A stretch of 64,000 bases of DNA, taken from positions 4,000 through 67,999 of the forward strand of contig CAZTNA010000016.1 in assembly GCA_964615305.1 (NCBI GenBank). The letters are read 5' to 3'. This stretch comes from Bog-950 sp964615305 (lineage in GTDB: Bacteria > Bacteroidota > Bacteroidia > Chitinophagales > LD1). Of the stretch, positions 1 through 9,417 are shown one piece after another. The first letter of the stretch is position 1; every line of letters begins with the position of its first letter. The notes beneath the pieces were generated by a model. The model had not been told where the DNA came from. It did no database searches and was given only the letters and a program-made list of their open reading frames with translations. A program made the position numbers and the translations under genes.

Positions 1-1898
1 ATGGATGGCTAGATTTTAACCCTGCAGCCAGCGCCTTTGACACCTCAGCTCAAAATGGGTTTGTTCATGCAAAAGCCCCCGGCTATATGGAAAAAGATCT
101 GGCTGACTATAACGCGAAAAGTTTGAAGTTTTCTGCCGGATTATACTATCGTTTTAAAAACGATATCGAACTTTCCGGTACATATAAATTTGGTTATGGC
201 ACATCTGTGTATCAAGCAACGGCAAGGTACCAGATTAAGAACTTCACTTTCCATCAACCTAAGGTAGAGTTACGCGGCAAAAACTTTTTTGTGCGCGCTT
301 ACGGTGCAATTGAAGATGCTGGCGATTCGTACAACATAGGGTTAACCGGCTCTTATATTTCAAGAGCGGCCTTGCGTTCTGACGGGTACGTATCGGAGTA
401 TAGCAGTGTTTATTTTTCTACACTTGACACCTTGGTTGGCGGCTTTGCAGAATGTGAAGACTGTATTGAAGAAAACGACTGGAGAGTTGATAGCGCCCGA
501 AGAGCAGCTCGTATTGCCGCTGAGAAAATGTGGTATGCACCGGGCTCACAACTTTTTAAAGATTCGTTTAATCGCTTTGTAAAAGAAAGCAACTCACTTG
601 AGGGAACTAAGTTTTTTGATAAAAGCATGATGTACCATGTAGAAGGTCAATATGATTGGGACTTTGTAAAATGGCTTGATATTATAACAGGGGCTTCATA
701 CAGAGTTTATTTGCCTAATAGCCGTGGAACAATTTTTGAAGATACTTCAGGCAGAAAAATTAGAGTACATGAGGTAGGGGCATACTTACAGTTAACAAAA
801 CGACTGTTTAATGATAAATTTAAAATTATCGGCTCGGTACGCGTAGATAAAAACAGTAATTATAAGGCTCAGGTTTCTCCAAGAGCTTCATTGGTTTACA
901 CCGTTACCGGGAAAAAGAGCGACCACACTTTCAGAGCTTCGGTTAGCTCGGCTTTCCGTACACCTACATTGCAGGACCAGTATTTGTATTTAGATGTGGG
1001 GCGTTTGTTTTTGATCGGAAACTCGAACGGGTACACGAACTTGTTTACGCGCGAATCTACCCTAGAGTATTACCGCCACTTTGATAAACAGAATCCGAAT
1101 TACGAGGAAGCCACATCATATTTACAATCAACTACGTTAGCACCGCTACGTCCGGAGCGGGCATTGGCTGTTGACTTCGGCTACCGTACCGAAATTGCTA
1201 AAAAGGTATTTATTGATCTTTCGGCTTATTGGACAAAGTATTACCACTTCATAGGTTTTCAACGTGTTGTGAGAACACTTTCCGGAAATGCTAACGCAGA
1301 GGTAGGCTCGAACGATTACCAGTCTGCAGTGGATTGTCTTATTGTTACTGATTCGCTAAATTCTAAAACAGACCAAAATGATGACCCATATTATAAGGTG
1401 TATCAGGTTTGGGTAAATGCTCAAAATCCTGTACCTGCATGGGGAGCAGCTATCAGCATATCATATTATGTAGGCAAAGGTATTACGCCATATGTTAACT
1501 ACACATATGCCGACTTAGATGACAGCAACATTAAAAATGCCGGAGCAACAGTGTTGAGTGGTTTTAATACACCACGGCACAAGTTAAACATAGGTATTAA
1601 CGGTAACCGTGTAGTGGGTGGTTTAGGCTTTAGTGCTAACTTTAAACTAATACCTCAGAGCTTCGAATGGCAAAGCCCGTTTGCTGACGGTACTGTGCCA
1701 GCGTATCACACTCTCGATTTGCAGTTGTATTATGAAATTGAAAAAGCATACAGCACAGTGCGCATAGGAGGGTCTAATATTTATAACAACAAGTACATTA
1801 GCGCAGTTGGCTCTCCTAAATTAGGCGCCCTTTACTATGTGGCATGGACTTTTGACCTGAACGGATTTGGCAAAAAGAAAGAAGCGGCTACAAACTAA
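1..1898 (+). CDS. TonB-dependent outer membrane receptor, C-terminal part (5' end outside window)
   Basis: Partial gene. The frame is open from base 3, with 28 codons before the first in-frame ATG at 87, so that ATG is an internal Met and the true start lies upstream of the window. About 630 residues are visible. They show the alternating aromatic/polar pattern of outer-membrane beta strands and a FRTPTLQDQY segment of the kind seen in Bacteroidota TonB receptors. The end is aromatic-rich, but a short charged tail (FGKKKEAATN) follows the last strand. The plug domain and any carboxypeptidase-like N-terminal domain are not in view, so the substrate cannot be named. These receptors import large ligands with energy from TonB-ExbBD. 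The family call is good; specificity is unknown. A strong hairpin follows the stop. Confidence 0.85.
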   Translation, partial: GWLDFNPAASAFDTSAQNGFVHAKAPGYMEKDLADYNAKSLKFSAGLYYRFKNDIELSGTYKFGYGTSVYQATARYQIKNFTFHQPKVELRGKNFFVRAYGAIEDAGDSYNIGLTGSYISRAALRSDGYVSEYSSVYFSTLDTLVGGFAECEDCIEENDWRVDSARRAARIAAEKMWYAPGSQLFKDSFNRFVKESNSLEGTKFFDKSMMYHVEGQYDWDFVKWLDIITGASYRVYLPNSRGTIFEDTSGRKIRVHEVGAYLQLTKRLFNDKFKIIGSVRVDKNSNYKAQVSPRASLVYTVTGKKSDHTFRASVSSAFRTPTLQDQYLYLDVGRLFLIGNSNGYTNLFTRESTLEYYRHFDKQNPNYEEATSYLQSTTLAPLRPERALAVDFGYRTEIAKKVFIDLSAYWTKYYHFIGFQRVVRTLSGNANAEVGSNDYQSAVDCLIVTDSLNSKTDQNDDPYYKVYQVWVNAQNPVPAWGAAISISYYVGKGITPYVNYTYADLDDSNIKNAGATVLSGFNTPRHKLNIGINGNRVVGGLGFSANFKLIPQSFEWQSPFADGTVPAYHTLDLQLYYEIEKAYSTVRIGGSNIYNNKYISAVGSPKLGALYYVAWTFDLNGFGKKKEAATN

Positions 1899-1922
1899 GA
1901 TAACGATGGTTCGTATGAAAGC

Positions 1923-1958
1923 AAAAAGGGTTAACTCGCCAATGAGTTAGCCCTTTTT
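1923..1958. terminator. Bidirectional intrinsic terminator between convergent genes
   Basis: A 15-bp inverted repeat runs from AAAAAGGGTTAACTC (1923-1937) to its partner at 1944-1958, with one G-U wobble and a 6-base loop. The stem has an A tract on the left and a T tract on the right, so it can end transcription from both sides. It sits between the receptor stop at 1898 and the opposite-strand flavoprotein stop at 1979. Confidence 0.85.
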
Positions 1959-1978
1959 GTTTGAGCTACTTTAATAAA

Positions 1979-3232
1979 TTAGACTGATTGTGCCGCCAGC
2001 CATGCTGTGGTCCAGGCTGCCTGAAAGTTGAATCCGCCAGTAATAGCGTCAATATCTAATACTTCACCGGCAAAGTAGAGCCCCGGTATTTTTTTTGACT
2101 GCATGGTTTTAAAATCAACCTCTCGCAAATCAACACCTCCTGCTGTTACAAACTCATCTTTAAATGTTGATTTGCCATTTACTCTGAACAGCGAGGCGGT
2201 AAGCACAGAAGCGATAGATTCTATTTTTGCGTTTGATAAATCAGCATAGTTTGGGTTAGTGTTTATGGAACGAACGTTTTGAGCATTGCCTGTATTTGAC
2301 AATTGGTAGCTTATAATTCTTTCCCATAAACGTTTAGGCAAACCAAACAGCGGATTAGCCCCCACATTTTTTTTTGCATTATTCTTTTTGAAAAGATACA
2401 GAGTGTCTTTTACTTCATTAAAACTTCTGCCGCACCAATTTACTTCCACATCAAACTTGTAGTTTAGGTTGGCAAGCTCACGTGCAGCTAAAGCAGAGAG
2501 CTTAAGAATAGCCGGCCCGCTTAACCCCCAATGAGTAATTAACAGTGCTGAATTTTGAATGGTAAATTTTGAATTTGATAAAAGGTGAACGGTGGCAGAA
2601 TCAACAGACAACCCCTGCAAGCCATTAATACGCTCATCTCTAATGTTGAATGTAAATAACGATGCAACAGGCGGTACTATATTATGCCCAGCTTTTTCAA
2701 GAACTTTCCAAACACTGTGCGATGAGCCAGTGGTAACAATAATACTATCAGCCACTATAAGACCAACGGCACTTGAATAGATTTTAAACTTCGAATCTTC
2801 AACACTAAATTGATCTACACCACACTGCATTTTTATATGAATGCCTAACTGTGTTGCTTGCTGCAAAAAACAATCAATAATGGTTTGCGAAGAGTCCGTG
2901 GAAGGAAACATCCGTCCATCACCTTCGCGTTTAATTTCCACCCCATATTCACGAAACCAATCAATGGTATGTGAAGGATTAAAGCGTGTAAAGGGGCCGA
3001 GCAACTGTTTTTCACCTCGGGGATAATTTTTTACCAGCTCGTGCGGGTTGAAGGTGGCATTTGTAACATTGCAGCGGCCGCCACCACTTACTTTCACTTT
3101 ATTTAAAACTGTAGATGATTTTTCAAGAATGGTAACCTTGTAGTCAGGATTTTTTTGAGCACAGTTAATAGCAGCAAAAAACCCGGCAGCTCCACCGCCA
3201 ATTACTACTACATGCTTATCAGGAGCCGCCAA
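1979..3232 (-). CDS. FAD-dependent oxidoreductase, BaiN/HI0933 (YhiN) family
   Basis: 417 residues, the normal size of this flavoprotein family. An N-terminal Rossmann motif GGGAAGFFAA binds FAD. The family signature SGGGRCNVTNA follows near residue 50, and the C-terminus carries the typical GLYFAGEVLDIDAITGG and GFNFQAAW segments that close the FAD site. The physiological substrate of most members is unknown; BaiN acts in bile-acid dehydroxylation in Clostridia, but that role should not be carried over here. The start is probably TTG at 3232: an in-frame stop lies just upstream and no ATG or GTG is available. It lies 26 bases downstream of hpt on the same strand, so co-transcription is likely. 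Confidence 0.85.
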   Translation of the reverse strand: MAAPDKHVVVIGGGAAGFFAAINCAQKNPDYKVTILEKSSTVLNKVKVSGGGRCNVTNATFNPHELVKNYPRGEKQLLGPFTRFNPSHTIDWFREYGVEIKREGDGRMFPSTDSSQTIIDCFLQQATQLGIHIKMQCGVDQFSVEDSKFKIYSSAVGLIVADSIIVTTGSSHSVWKVLEKAGHNIVPPVASLFTFNIRDERINGLQGLSVDSATVHLLSNSKFTIQNSALLITHWGLSGPAILKLSALAARELANLNYKFDVEVNWCGRSFNEVKDTLYLFKKNNAKKNVGANPLFGLPKRLWERIISYQLSNTGNAQNVRSINTNPNYADLSNAKIESIASVLTASLFRVNGKSTFKDEFVTAGGVDLREVDFKTMQSKKIPGLYFAGEVLDIDAITGGFNFQAAWTTAWLAAQSV

Positions 3233-3258
3233 TTTGTAAACATTTTCACAGTGATAAT

Positions 3259-3801
3259 TTACCCTTCAGTTACCTGATAAATATCTCGGAGGTTTCTACC
3301 AAGCCCATCATAATCGAGGCCATAACCCACAATAAATTCGTTGGGTATTTCCATGCCAACATAATCAATTTTAATTTCGGCTTGTAAAGCTTTTGGCTTA
3401 AACAACAGCGTAGCAATTTTTACCGATGCCGGATTTTGCTCTAAAAAAGAAGGCAGAATCTTAGCGAGTGTGTGACCGGTGTCCACAATGTCTTCAATGA
3501 TAATTACGTGGCGACCTTCGATAGATTCGTTTAAACCAATGAGAGAGGCAAGTTTGCCGGTAGATTGTGTCCCCTGATACGAAACCGCCTTTACAAAACT
3601 AAGCTCACAATCAAGCATGAGCTCCTTGAGTAGGTCAGAGGCAAACATAAAAGAGCCGTTAAGCACAGGAACCAATAATGGGCGCTTGCCTATATAATCT
3701 TCATTAATTAGATGTGCTACGTTTCTTACAGCCGAAAGTATTTCGGATTCACTCTTAAAAATACGGAAGGTTTTGTCGTTCAGCCGAACCTGCTTTTCCA
3801 T
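3259..3801 (-). CDS. hpt: Hypoxanthine phosphoribosyltransferase
   Basis: 180 residues, the usual length for bacterial HPRT. The enzyme joins hypoxanthine or guanine to PRPP to give IMP or GMP in cytosolic purine salvage. The PRPP-binding loop is plain in IIIEDIVDTGHTLAKIL, and LLVPVLNGSFMFASDL matches the conserved N-terminal strand-loop of the family. The C-terminal FIVGYGLDYDGLGRNL is the expected purine-binding and hood segment. I start at the ATG at 3801; a TTG six codons upstream (3819) is less likely because the MEKQVRL start fits the family length better. Confidence 0.93.
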   Translation of the reverse strand: MEKQVRLNDKTFRIFKSESEILSAVRNVAHLINEDYIGKRPLLVPVLNGSFMFASDLLKELMLDCELSFVKAVSYQGTQSTGKLASLIGLNESIEGRHVIIIEDIVDTGHTLAKILPSFLEQNPASVKIATLLFKPKALQAEIKIDYVGMEIPNEFIVGYGLDYDGLGRNLRDIYQVTEG

Positions 3802-3935
3802 GCATCTGTGTTTTGTCAAATATCAGAAATTAAGCAGCAAGAAAAAAGTATTAGTGTTTGCAGTTGCCAGTGAACGCAACTTACGTAGTTTACATTTTCA
3901 TGAACTTACTACTGCCACCTAACTTATCCGTACAA

Positions 3936-4601
3936 TTATTTTTTCAGCTTATTTGAGAAATATTTTTCAAACTTTTCCACCTTTGGCACTATTACCAAAG
4001 AGCAATACTGATTTTTTTCTTTATTCAGGTTGTAGTAATTCTGATGATAATCTTCGGCTTTATAAAAAACACTGAAAGGAGACAACTCCGTTACAATTGT
4101 ATTGTTAAACGCGCCACTGGTGTTTAACCCTGCAATTATTTCTTGCGCTGTTTTTTTCTGCTCCTCGTTTCTATAAAAAATTACAGAGCGATATTGAGTG
4201 CCCTCATCGCCTCCCTGGCGGTTGAGTGTGGTGGGGTCGTGAGTTTTAAAGAACACCTCTAAAATTTCGGTAAGAGATATTTTGTTGGGGTCAAATACAA
4301 TTTCAGTGCACTCCGCATGACCTGTTAGGCCACTACACACTTCTTTGTATGTGGGATTTTTGATTTTACCACCACTGTAACCGCTCACAACAGAACTTAC
4401 ACCGTTAAGCCGCTGAAAGATTGCTTCCGTACACCAAAAGCAGCCGCCACCAAATGTTATTGTATCTGTTTTAATGTCCATGGTATTTGATGAATTGTTT
4501 TTTGCCGGTAATAAAGTAGTAGTCGTGTTTCGCTGACCGCACGAATAATGCGAAGAAACAAAAAGAAACACAAGCGTAAACGGAATAATTTTAGTGTACA
4601 T
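3936..4601 (-). CDS. msrA: Peptide-methionine (S)-S-oxide reductase MsrA, probable lipoprotein
   Basis: MsrA reduces methionine-S-sulfoxide in damaged proteins. The catalytic motif GGGCFWCTEAIF is present, with GYSGG, GHAECTEIVFDP, FFKTHDPTTLNRQGGDEGTQYRS-type family blocks and a late YHQNYY motif; all are standard MsrA landmarks. The start at 4601 gives MYTKIIPFTL followed by a hydrophobic run ending in SHYSC, which reads as a lipoprotein signal peptide, so this copy is probably outside the cytoplasm. An upstream in-frame Met (4643) would place polar residues before the signal and is rejected. A second, cytoplasmic MsrA may exist elsewhere. It stands alone between hpt and a 358-base gap. Confidence 0.92.
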   Translation of the reverse strand: MYTKIIPFTLVFLFVSSHYSCGQRNTTTTLLPAKNNSSNTMDIKTDTITFGGGCFWCTEAIFQRLNGVSSVVSGYSGGKIKNPTYKEVCSGLTGHAECTEIVFDPNKISLTEILEVFFKTHDPTTLNRQGGDEGTQYRSVIFYRNEEQKKTAQEIIAGLNTSGAFNNTIVTELSPFSVFYKAEDYHQNYYNLNKEKNQYCSLVIVPKVEKFEKYFSNKLKK

Positions 4602-4959
4602 ATATTGGTGGCTATCAGAAGTAAAAATGATTTCTAAACACACATACGAAATTAAGTGACGTTTGGGTTGTAGGTTTGTGTTGTCGGGTTTTTCAATGTA
4701 TGGCTTTATTGGGTTTGTATTTGAAGTAGGTTAATGTTTTTACCGGCTGTTGCCGCAGTAGTGCGTGTTGGAGCTAACCAATAAGCACTCACATAAAAAA
4801 CAACGAAATAAGATGGTGATTGTGTAGGTGGTAAACCAACAAGGACATTACCGCCTCTCTGAAAAGACAACATTTTTTTATTTGACATCTTAGTTTAGTT
4901 CTTATTTTCGAATAACTATAGCCATACAAATAAGACGATAAAGTACTGGCATCGACTCT
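4602..4959. other. 358-base intergenic region without a recognised gene
   Basis: This gap separates two divergent genes, msrA and an unknown protein. It should hold both promoters, but I cannot pick a convincing pair of boxes. A minus-strand ATG frame of 60 codons (4706-4888) exists, with the odd composition PPTQSPSYF and APTRTTAATAGK. It resembles no family I know and has no visible ribosome site. It may instead be part of a dispersed intergenic element. I treat it as non-coding. Confidence 0.5.
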
Positions 4960-6489
4960 GTGAGGACCGATCATACAATACTAACCATACAGAAACTGGT
5001 ATTTTTACTGGATGATTTTCATTTTGCTGAGTTTGAAAGTCATTTGAGTGAGATAAAAGCACGCTTGCCGCTTAAGTTGATTCAACGCATTAAACTAAAG
5101 CTTCCGGAGTTTGACAGCCACGAGGAGCTTTGTAAAAAGGTGTATGGTAGTTATGCATTAGGGCACCGGCAAAGTTTTAACCAGCTGGCATCTTATACTT
5201 TTAAGCTGAGCGGATATTTATCACTTAATTACCCATCGTACCTTACGCACAACTATTCAAAAACTCAAATACTGGTTAACGAAGGGAGAATGCAACAGGC
5301 CAATTTTCTGGCAAAAACACTTGAGGAAATAGCCGAACGAACAGAAGACTATCAGTCACAAATTTTTTCGATTAAATATTTTTTGCAGCAATCATACTTG
5401 TACAAAGACATTACTCAAGGCACCAAGCTGACCGATCGGCTTACTGAAGTATATAAAGCGGAACGTTTTTATACAGAAATTATTGCCGAACTACGCAAGA
5501 CGCTTAATATTTCGATTACAGGGATACAGTCGCAGAAACAACTGGAAGAACACAAGAAACGGTTTCAAGAATTATACACTTCGCAACACGCGGCAGTGCG
5601 TATGCTTAGCCGCTATGCGTACGTGTATATTATCTACTACTTTGAACCCGAAAAACTGACCGATAAGGCAACACTTGATACAATACACGCACTCGAACGA
5701 GATTTAGACAATTTCTGTTATGTGGTGTTTCCGTTTATGTTTGATTTAAAAAGTAACGTAGCCTTCTTAAAACTCAACTCCATTGCGGTTGATTTTGCCA
5801 CCAAAGAAGGTAAACGAGAGTTAAAGGAGCTGGAAGAACACCACAGACATATTAAGTTTTGGCAAAACTATTTGAACATGCCGCAGATATTCGGCATTAC
5901 TGCCAAGGCCTCTTACTATTTATCTAAATGTCACCATCACCTTCACCGCTCCGATTATGATAAGGTTATTCCCTCAGAAGATTTGGCAGATATAAAACAA
6001 TTAGCAGCCACATGCGAAAAAATTTTTGAAGCAGGGGCGCAACAAAAATTTTATAAAAACGATCTCATAAACCTGCAAATGCTTTACGGTAGTTTATTGA
6101 TTTTGAGCGGAGGAAAAGATATTGCCAAAGGAGCTGCAGAATTGGAGTCATTGCTTATTTCGTATCAGCAGGTTAATCTTACTGGAATGCTCGATAGTGT
6201 ATTTGTTTGCCTGATGGTATCTTATTTTGCACAAAAAAAATATACCCGTTGCAGTGAGACTTTTAAAAGATACCTAAAGGTGATTAAGAACAAACCGGTG
6301 TATGAAGACAATGACATTAACATACATACGTATTATTATCTATCGCAGTGGTTAGATACAGGGCGCAACCAGTATTTGATTAAGCTGAAAGCGAACTATG
6401 AACGCGCAAGGGGCAAGAAACATTTTGCAGAACAACGCCATTCTATAGAAACTTTTGTAGAATATTTTAAGATTCCGGTAAAGTTGTAA
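4960..6489 (+). CDS. Hypothetical all-helical cytosolic protein
   Basis: I do not recognise this 509-residue protein. It has no signal peptide or membrane helix, is rich in Leu, Lys, Glu and Tyr, and reads as a chain of amphipathic helices, perhaps a degenerate TPR-like solenoid (for example LLSRYAYVYIIYYF-like and LLISYQQVNLTGMLDSVF-like helical pairs). The start is most likely GTG at 4960: an in-frame stop lies at 4939-4941 and the first internal ATG is far downstream. It stands alone, divergent from msrA, and ends 8 bases from the convergent glycosyltransferase. A scaffold or adaptor role would fit a solenoid, but that is speculation. Confidence 0.7.
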   Translation: MRTDHTILTIQKLVFLLDDFHFAEFESHLSEIKARLPLKLIQRIKLKLPEFDSHEELCKKVYGSYALGHRQSFNQLASYTFKLSGYLSLNYPSYLTHNYSKTQILVNEGRMQQANFLAKTLEEIAERTEDYQSQIFSIKYFLQQSYLYKDITQGTKLTDRLTEVYKAERFYTEIIAELRKTLNISITGIQSQKQLEEHKKRFQELYTSQHAAVRMLSRYAYVYIIYYFEPEKLTDKATLDTIHALERDLDNFCYVVFPFMFDLKSNVAFLKLNSIAVDFATKEGKRELKELEEHHRHIKFWQNYLNMPQIFGITAKASYYLSKCHHHLHRSDYDKVIPSEDLADIKQLAATCEKIFEAGAQQKFYKNDLINLQMLYGSLLILSGGKDIAKGAAELESLLISYQQVNLTGMLDSVFVCLMVSYFAQKKYTRCSETFKRYLKVIKNKPVYEDNDINIHTYYYLSQWLDTGRNQYLIKLKANYERARGKKHFAEQRHSIETFVEYFKIPVKL

Positions 6490-6497
6490 CTTCTTCA

Positions 6498-7247
6498 TTA
6501 CTTGTTTTTCAAAGCATAGAAATATTTCAGAAAAACCCCCCAGCTTTGATAGAAACAAATTGTAAGACCTGTATTGCCATCTGCCAGCCCAAGTTTGAAA
6601 AAATAAGTTCTGAAAAACTTAAAAGCCGGGCTAAAAGTCATTTTTGAAAACAGGAAAAACACGTTCTCTTGTTTTAGGTCTTGTGCAGCCAGCAAGGCAA
6701 ATTTTTTCATTTGCAAAGAAAGTTGTTCAGTGTTTTTGTAGGTGTAGTGCAGCAAGTCTCCGTTTAATTTTTTAATAACAGAGTTGTCCATCATAGTCAT
6801 TTGTTCGTGCACCTTACCCCCTTGCCAGCCCCCTTTAAATTTATTCCAGATTCTGATTTTAGTGTCGGGATACAGCCCACATGTTTTAATAGCACGTTCG
6901 CCTAAAAAATTAAGTCGGTTCATTTCATAAGCATCTGCAGCAAAACCGTTTTGCTTTTCAGCAAGAATAGATTTTTGCAACTTTTCGCTTAATACTTCAT
7001 CGGCATCAATAGACAACACAACATCATGTTGCGACATTGACACCACTCGTTGTTTTTGAAGCGTGTAACCTTCGAACTTTTCTTGAAAAACATTGGCACC
7101 CGATTGTCGAGCAAGCCTTACCGTGTTGTCGGAAGAAAACGAGTCAAGCACAATAATTTCATCAGCAATTAATTTTACCGAAGCAATGCAACGCTCTATG
7201 TTTTCTTCCTCGTTGAGAGTAATAATTACTACCGATAGCTTACTCAT
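6498..7247 (-). CDS. Family 2 glycosyltransferase, WaaE/KdtX-like
   Basis: 249 residues. The N-terminal SVVIITLNEEENIERCIASV is the nucleotide-sugar-binding start of GT2 enzymes, and SIDADEVLS (DAD at residues 81-83) is the metal-binding motif. The sequence NEEENI, DSFSSDNT and the spacing to DADE match the LPS-core glucosyltransferase WaaE/KdtX group, which adds a sugar to lipid A core heptose or Kdo on the cytosolic face. I prefer the ATG at 7247 to the GTG at 7253. The start overlaps the end of the upstream O-antigen-ligase-like gene by 8 bases, so the two are translated from one message and likely act on the same surface glycan. Exact sugar and acceptor are unknown. Confidence 0.85.
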   Translation of the reverse strand: MSKLSVVIITLNEEENIERCIASVKLIADEIIVLDSFSSDNTVRLARQSGANVFQEKFEGYTLQKQRVVSMSQHDVVLSIDADEVLSEKLQKSILAEKQNGFAADAYEMNRLNFLGERAIKTCGLYPDTKIRIWNKFKGGWQGGKVHEQMTMMDNSVIKKLNGDLLHYTYKNTEQLSLQMKKFALLAAQDLKQENVFFLFSKMTFSPAFKFFRTYFFKLGLADGNTGLTICFYQSWGVFLKYFYALKNK

Positions 7248-8481
7248 GTTCACTTTGATTAAGCAATATCAGAAGCCAAATCAGGAAAAAACCTGTGCCC
7301 ATTTGTTCTTCGAGACCGGCCTCTGTAAAAAACGATGAAAAAACAATAATGTATAGCAACACCGGCAATGGCCGTTTGAAGTTGTTTTTGCAACCAAGAG
7401 GAACAAAAAAAGCTAACAGGAATAGAATCAGACCTACTACTCCCAGCGATGCAAGCACCCACATGAATTGATTATGAGGCATTAAATAGTTTTCGGGCTT
7501 TAAGTCGGGAAACAAGAGTTGGTAGGTCTTGTTCATTTCCGTCTTTAAGTCACCTGAGCCGGTGCCGAATAATTTATGTTGCCCGTAAACATGAAGAGCG
7601 GCTTTCATAGAAACAATGCGCATAGCATCATAATGAAAATTAATGTCGTTTTGTTTCAGCCCGGCTACATCGTAGCGCATATAAGCAATTTTGTTTTTGA
7701 GTGTAGGCACAAAGTTGACCGCCAAATACATGGTTGTAGCCATGAGCGCAGCAACAGCTAGTACCCAACCGATTCTCCGTTTCCGAAACGCAAAACGAAA
7801 CAACAAAAACAAAATACCCAGGTACATAGCAAGTAGCCCACTACGAACAGAAAGCACATGCAGAGCCACAAACAGAAACAGCATCATAACAATTTGCACC
7901 CATTTTTCGCGCTTAAAAAACAGAAACAGTTTTTTCTCTAACAGATAGCCGCAACAAAAAAACGCAAATGCTACCATCAGTGAATAGCGTATATGGCTGT
8001 ATGGCATTTTAATGCCCTGCCCCAGCAAGTAGGAATGTGTTACGGCCTCGTAGTTAAGAACATAACGCACCAGCACATAAACAACGCTAACAAAAAACAC
8101 CATCACAAACATACTTAGCAGAGCAGTAAACTTTCTTTTGTCCAGCGCACTTAGTGGAGCAAAAGCCATTGGCAAAAACAAATACGGAAGTTTAATGCGA
8201 ACCCAGTTTAACCAGTCGGCTTTGTCGTCAGAGTAACATCCCGATATGAGTACCAGCCATAAAAAAATGGAAAGAATTACAAGTTCTTTTTTGCGGAAAT
8301 ATGTCTGAAGAAGTTTTGCGCGATAACAAGTGACTGATACCACCACCAATGCTACCATACTTATGGTTACCAGAGCACGCGAGCAAACAAAGCCGGTAAA
8401 CATCAGCCCGCAAAACAAAACAAACAGCCACTGCACCTTATCTTGTACCGAAACAGAATTTACAGAACTTGTGTTGTTCAA
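7240..8481 (-). CDS. O-antigen ligase / polymerase-like membrane protein (Wzy_C fold)
   Basis: 413 residues with about ten to twelve membrane helices and one large periplasmic loop. The loop carries SVRSGLLAMYLG and, later, YLMPHNQFMWVLASLG; the HNQ motif and the preceding acidic loop (GTGSGDLKTEMNK) are characteristic of WaaL/Wzy-type enzymes, which transfer lipid-linked glycans to lipid A core or polymerise repeats at the periplasmic face. The only usable start in this frame is TTG at 8481, since a stop occurs about 20 bases upstream. It is translationally coupled to the WaaE-like gene downstream. Ligase versus polymerase cannot be told from sequence alone. Confidence 0.8.
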   Translation of the reverse strand: MNNTSSVNSVSVQDKVQWLFVLFCGLMFTGFVCSRALVTISMVALVVVSVTCYRAKLLQTYFRKKELVILSIFLWLVLISGCYSDDKADWLNWVRIKLPYLFLPMAFAPLSALDKRKFTALLSMFVMVFFVSVVYVLVRYVLNYEAVTHSYLLGQGIKMPYSHIRYSLMVAFAFFCCGYLLEKKLFLFFKREKWVQIVMMLFLFVALHVLSVRSGLLAMYLGILFLLFRFAFRKRRIGWVLAVAALMATTMYLAVNFVPTLKNKIAYMRYDVAGLKQNDINFHYDAMRIVSMKAALHVYGQHKLFGTGSGDLKTEMNKTYQLLFPDLKPENYLMPHNQFMWVLASLGVVGLILFLLAFFVPLGCKNNFKRPLPVLLYIIVFSSFFTEAGLEEQMGTGFFLIWLLILLNQSEHE

Positions 8482-8550
8482 TTTTATTTTTGTTGTAGTG
8501 CGTAATTATTGCAAAGCATAAACATAAAACTCTTGTCGCACAAAAACCCA

Positions 8551-9411
8551 ATGTCTGATTTTAAAACTCTTGCCCGACATATTTCATTGGTTGAAAACGA
8601 AGCTGAAGGTTACGAAACCATTCTACAGCAACTTCAACCCAATACTATACCTGTGGTAGGGTTTACCGGCCCACCCGGTGCAGGCAAAAGTACACTGCTA
8701 AACGCGGTTTTGGGAATTTTATTGGCAGATGGAAAGAGTGTTGGTCTTATACTGGTTGACCCATCCTCGCCATTTAATATGGGCGCATTATTGGGCGACC
8801 GGTTGCGGATGACTTCACACTTTACCAACAAAAATCTATTTATACGCTCAGTGGCCACCCGAGGTTCACTTGGGGGGTTAAGCGATAAAATAATAGAAGT
8901 GGTGGACGTTATGCGATCGTATAAGTTCGACTATGTTTTTATTGAAACAGTAGGTGTGGGGCAAAGCGAAGTTGAAATTGCCGGGCTTGCAGATACTACA
9001 GTTGTGATATTAGTGCCTGAAGCAGGTGATACCGTACAAACAATGAAAGCGGGGCTTATGGAAATAGCCGATGTGTTTGTAGTAAACAAGGCAGATCGTG
9101 CAGGTGCAGACGCACTTACACAGTCATTGTTACATCAGTTGCAGATAAATGGTCGTGCAAATATTCCGGTTATAAAAACAGTGGCAGTAGAAGCTAAAGG
9201 CGTAGGCGAACTATTGACTGCTATTGCCAGCCACCATACATCAGCCGACAGCGATTTGCGCAGATTAGTATTGCTAACCGAAAAAGCGCTTCGAATTATT
9301 TCAAAAAACCGAATGAATAAGTTCGACATGCAAAAGATGAAATCGCATTTATGCTCTGCTTTCCATCAACCGGGATTTAACCTATATAACTTTGTAAAGC
9401 AATATCTCTAA
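8551..9411 (+). CDS. meaB: MeaB/ArgK-family G3E GTPase, methylmalonyl-CoA mutase chaperone
   Basis: 286 residues from the preferred ATG at 8551; the Met 14 codons upstream gives a tail foreign to the family. The P-loop GPPGAGKST lies at residues 40-48, followed by VDPSSPFNMGALLGDRLRM, ETVGVGQSEVEIAGLAD (switch region) and the guanine-specificity motif NKAD. MeaB guards adenosylcobalamin loading and protects methylmalonyl-CoA mutase from inactivation. No mutase gene lies in this window, so the partner must be elsewhere. It stops 6 bases before mnmH on the same strand and may head that operon. Usual members are slightly longer at the N-terminus. Confidence 0.92.
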   Translation: MSDFKTLARHISLVENEAEGYETILQQLQPNTIPVVGFTGPPGAGKSTLLNAVLGILLADGKSVGLILVDPSSPFNMGALLGDRLRMTSHFTNKNLFIRSVATRGSLGGLSDKIIEVVDVMRSYKFDYVFIETVGVGQSEVEIAGLADTTVVILVPEAGDTVQTMKAGLMEIADVFVVNKADRAGADALTQSLLHQLQINGRANIPVIKTVAVEAKGVGELLTAIASHHTSADSDLRRLVLLTEKALRIISKNRMNKFDMQKMKSHLCSAFHQPGFNLYNFVKQYL

Positions 9412-9417
9412 TGCACT

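Noticed and set aside
410..628. Minus-strand frame of 72 codons inside the TonB receptor
   Set aside because: It is a shadow of the receptor reading frame and has no family match or separate signal.
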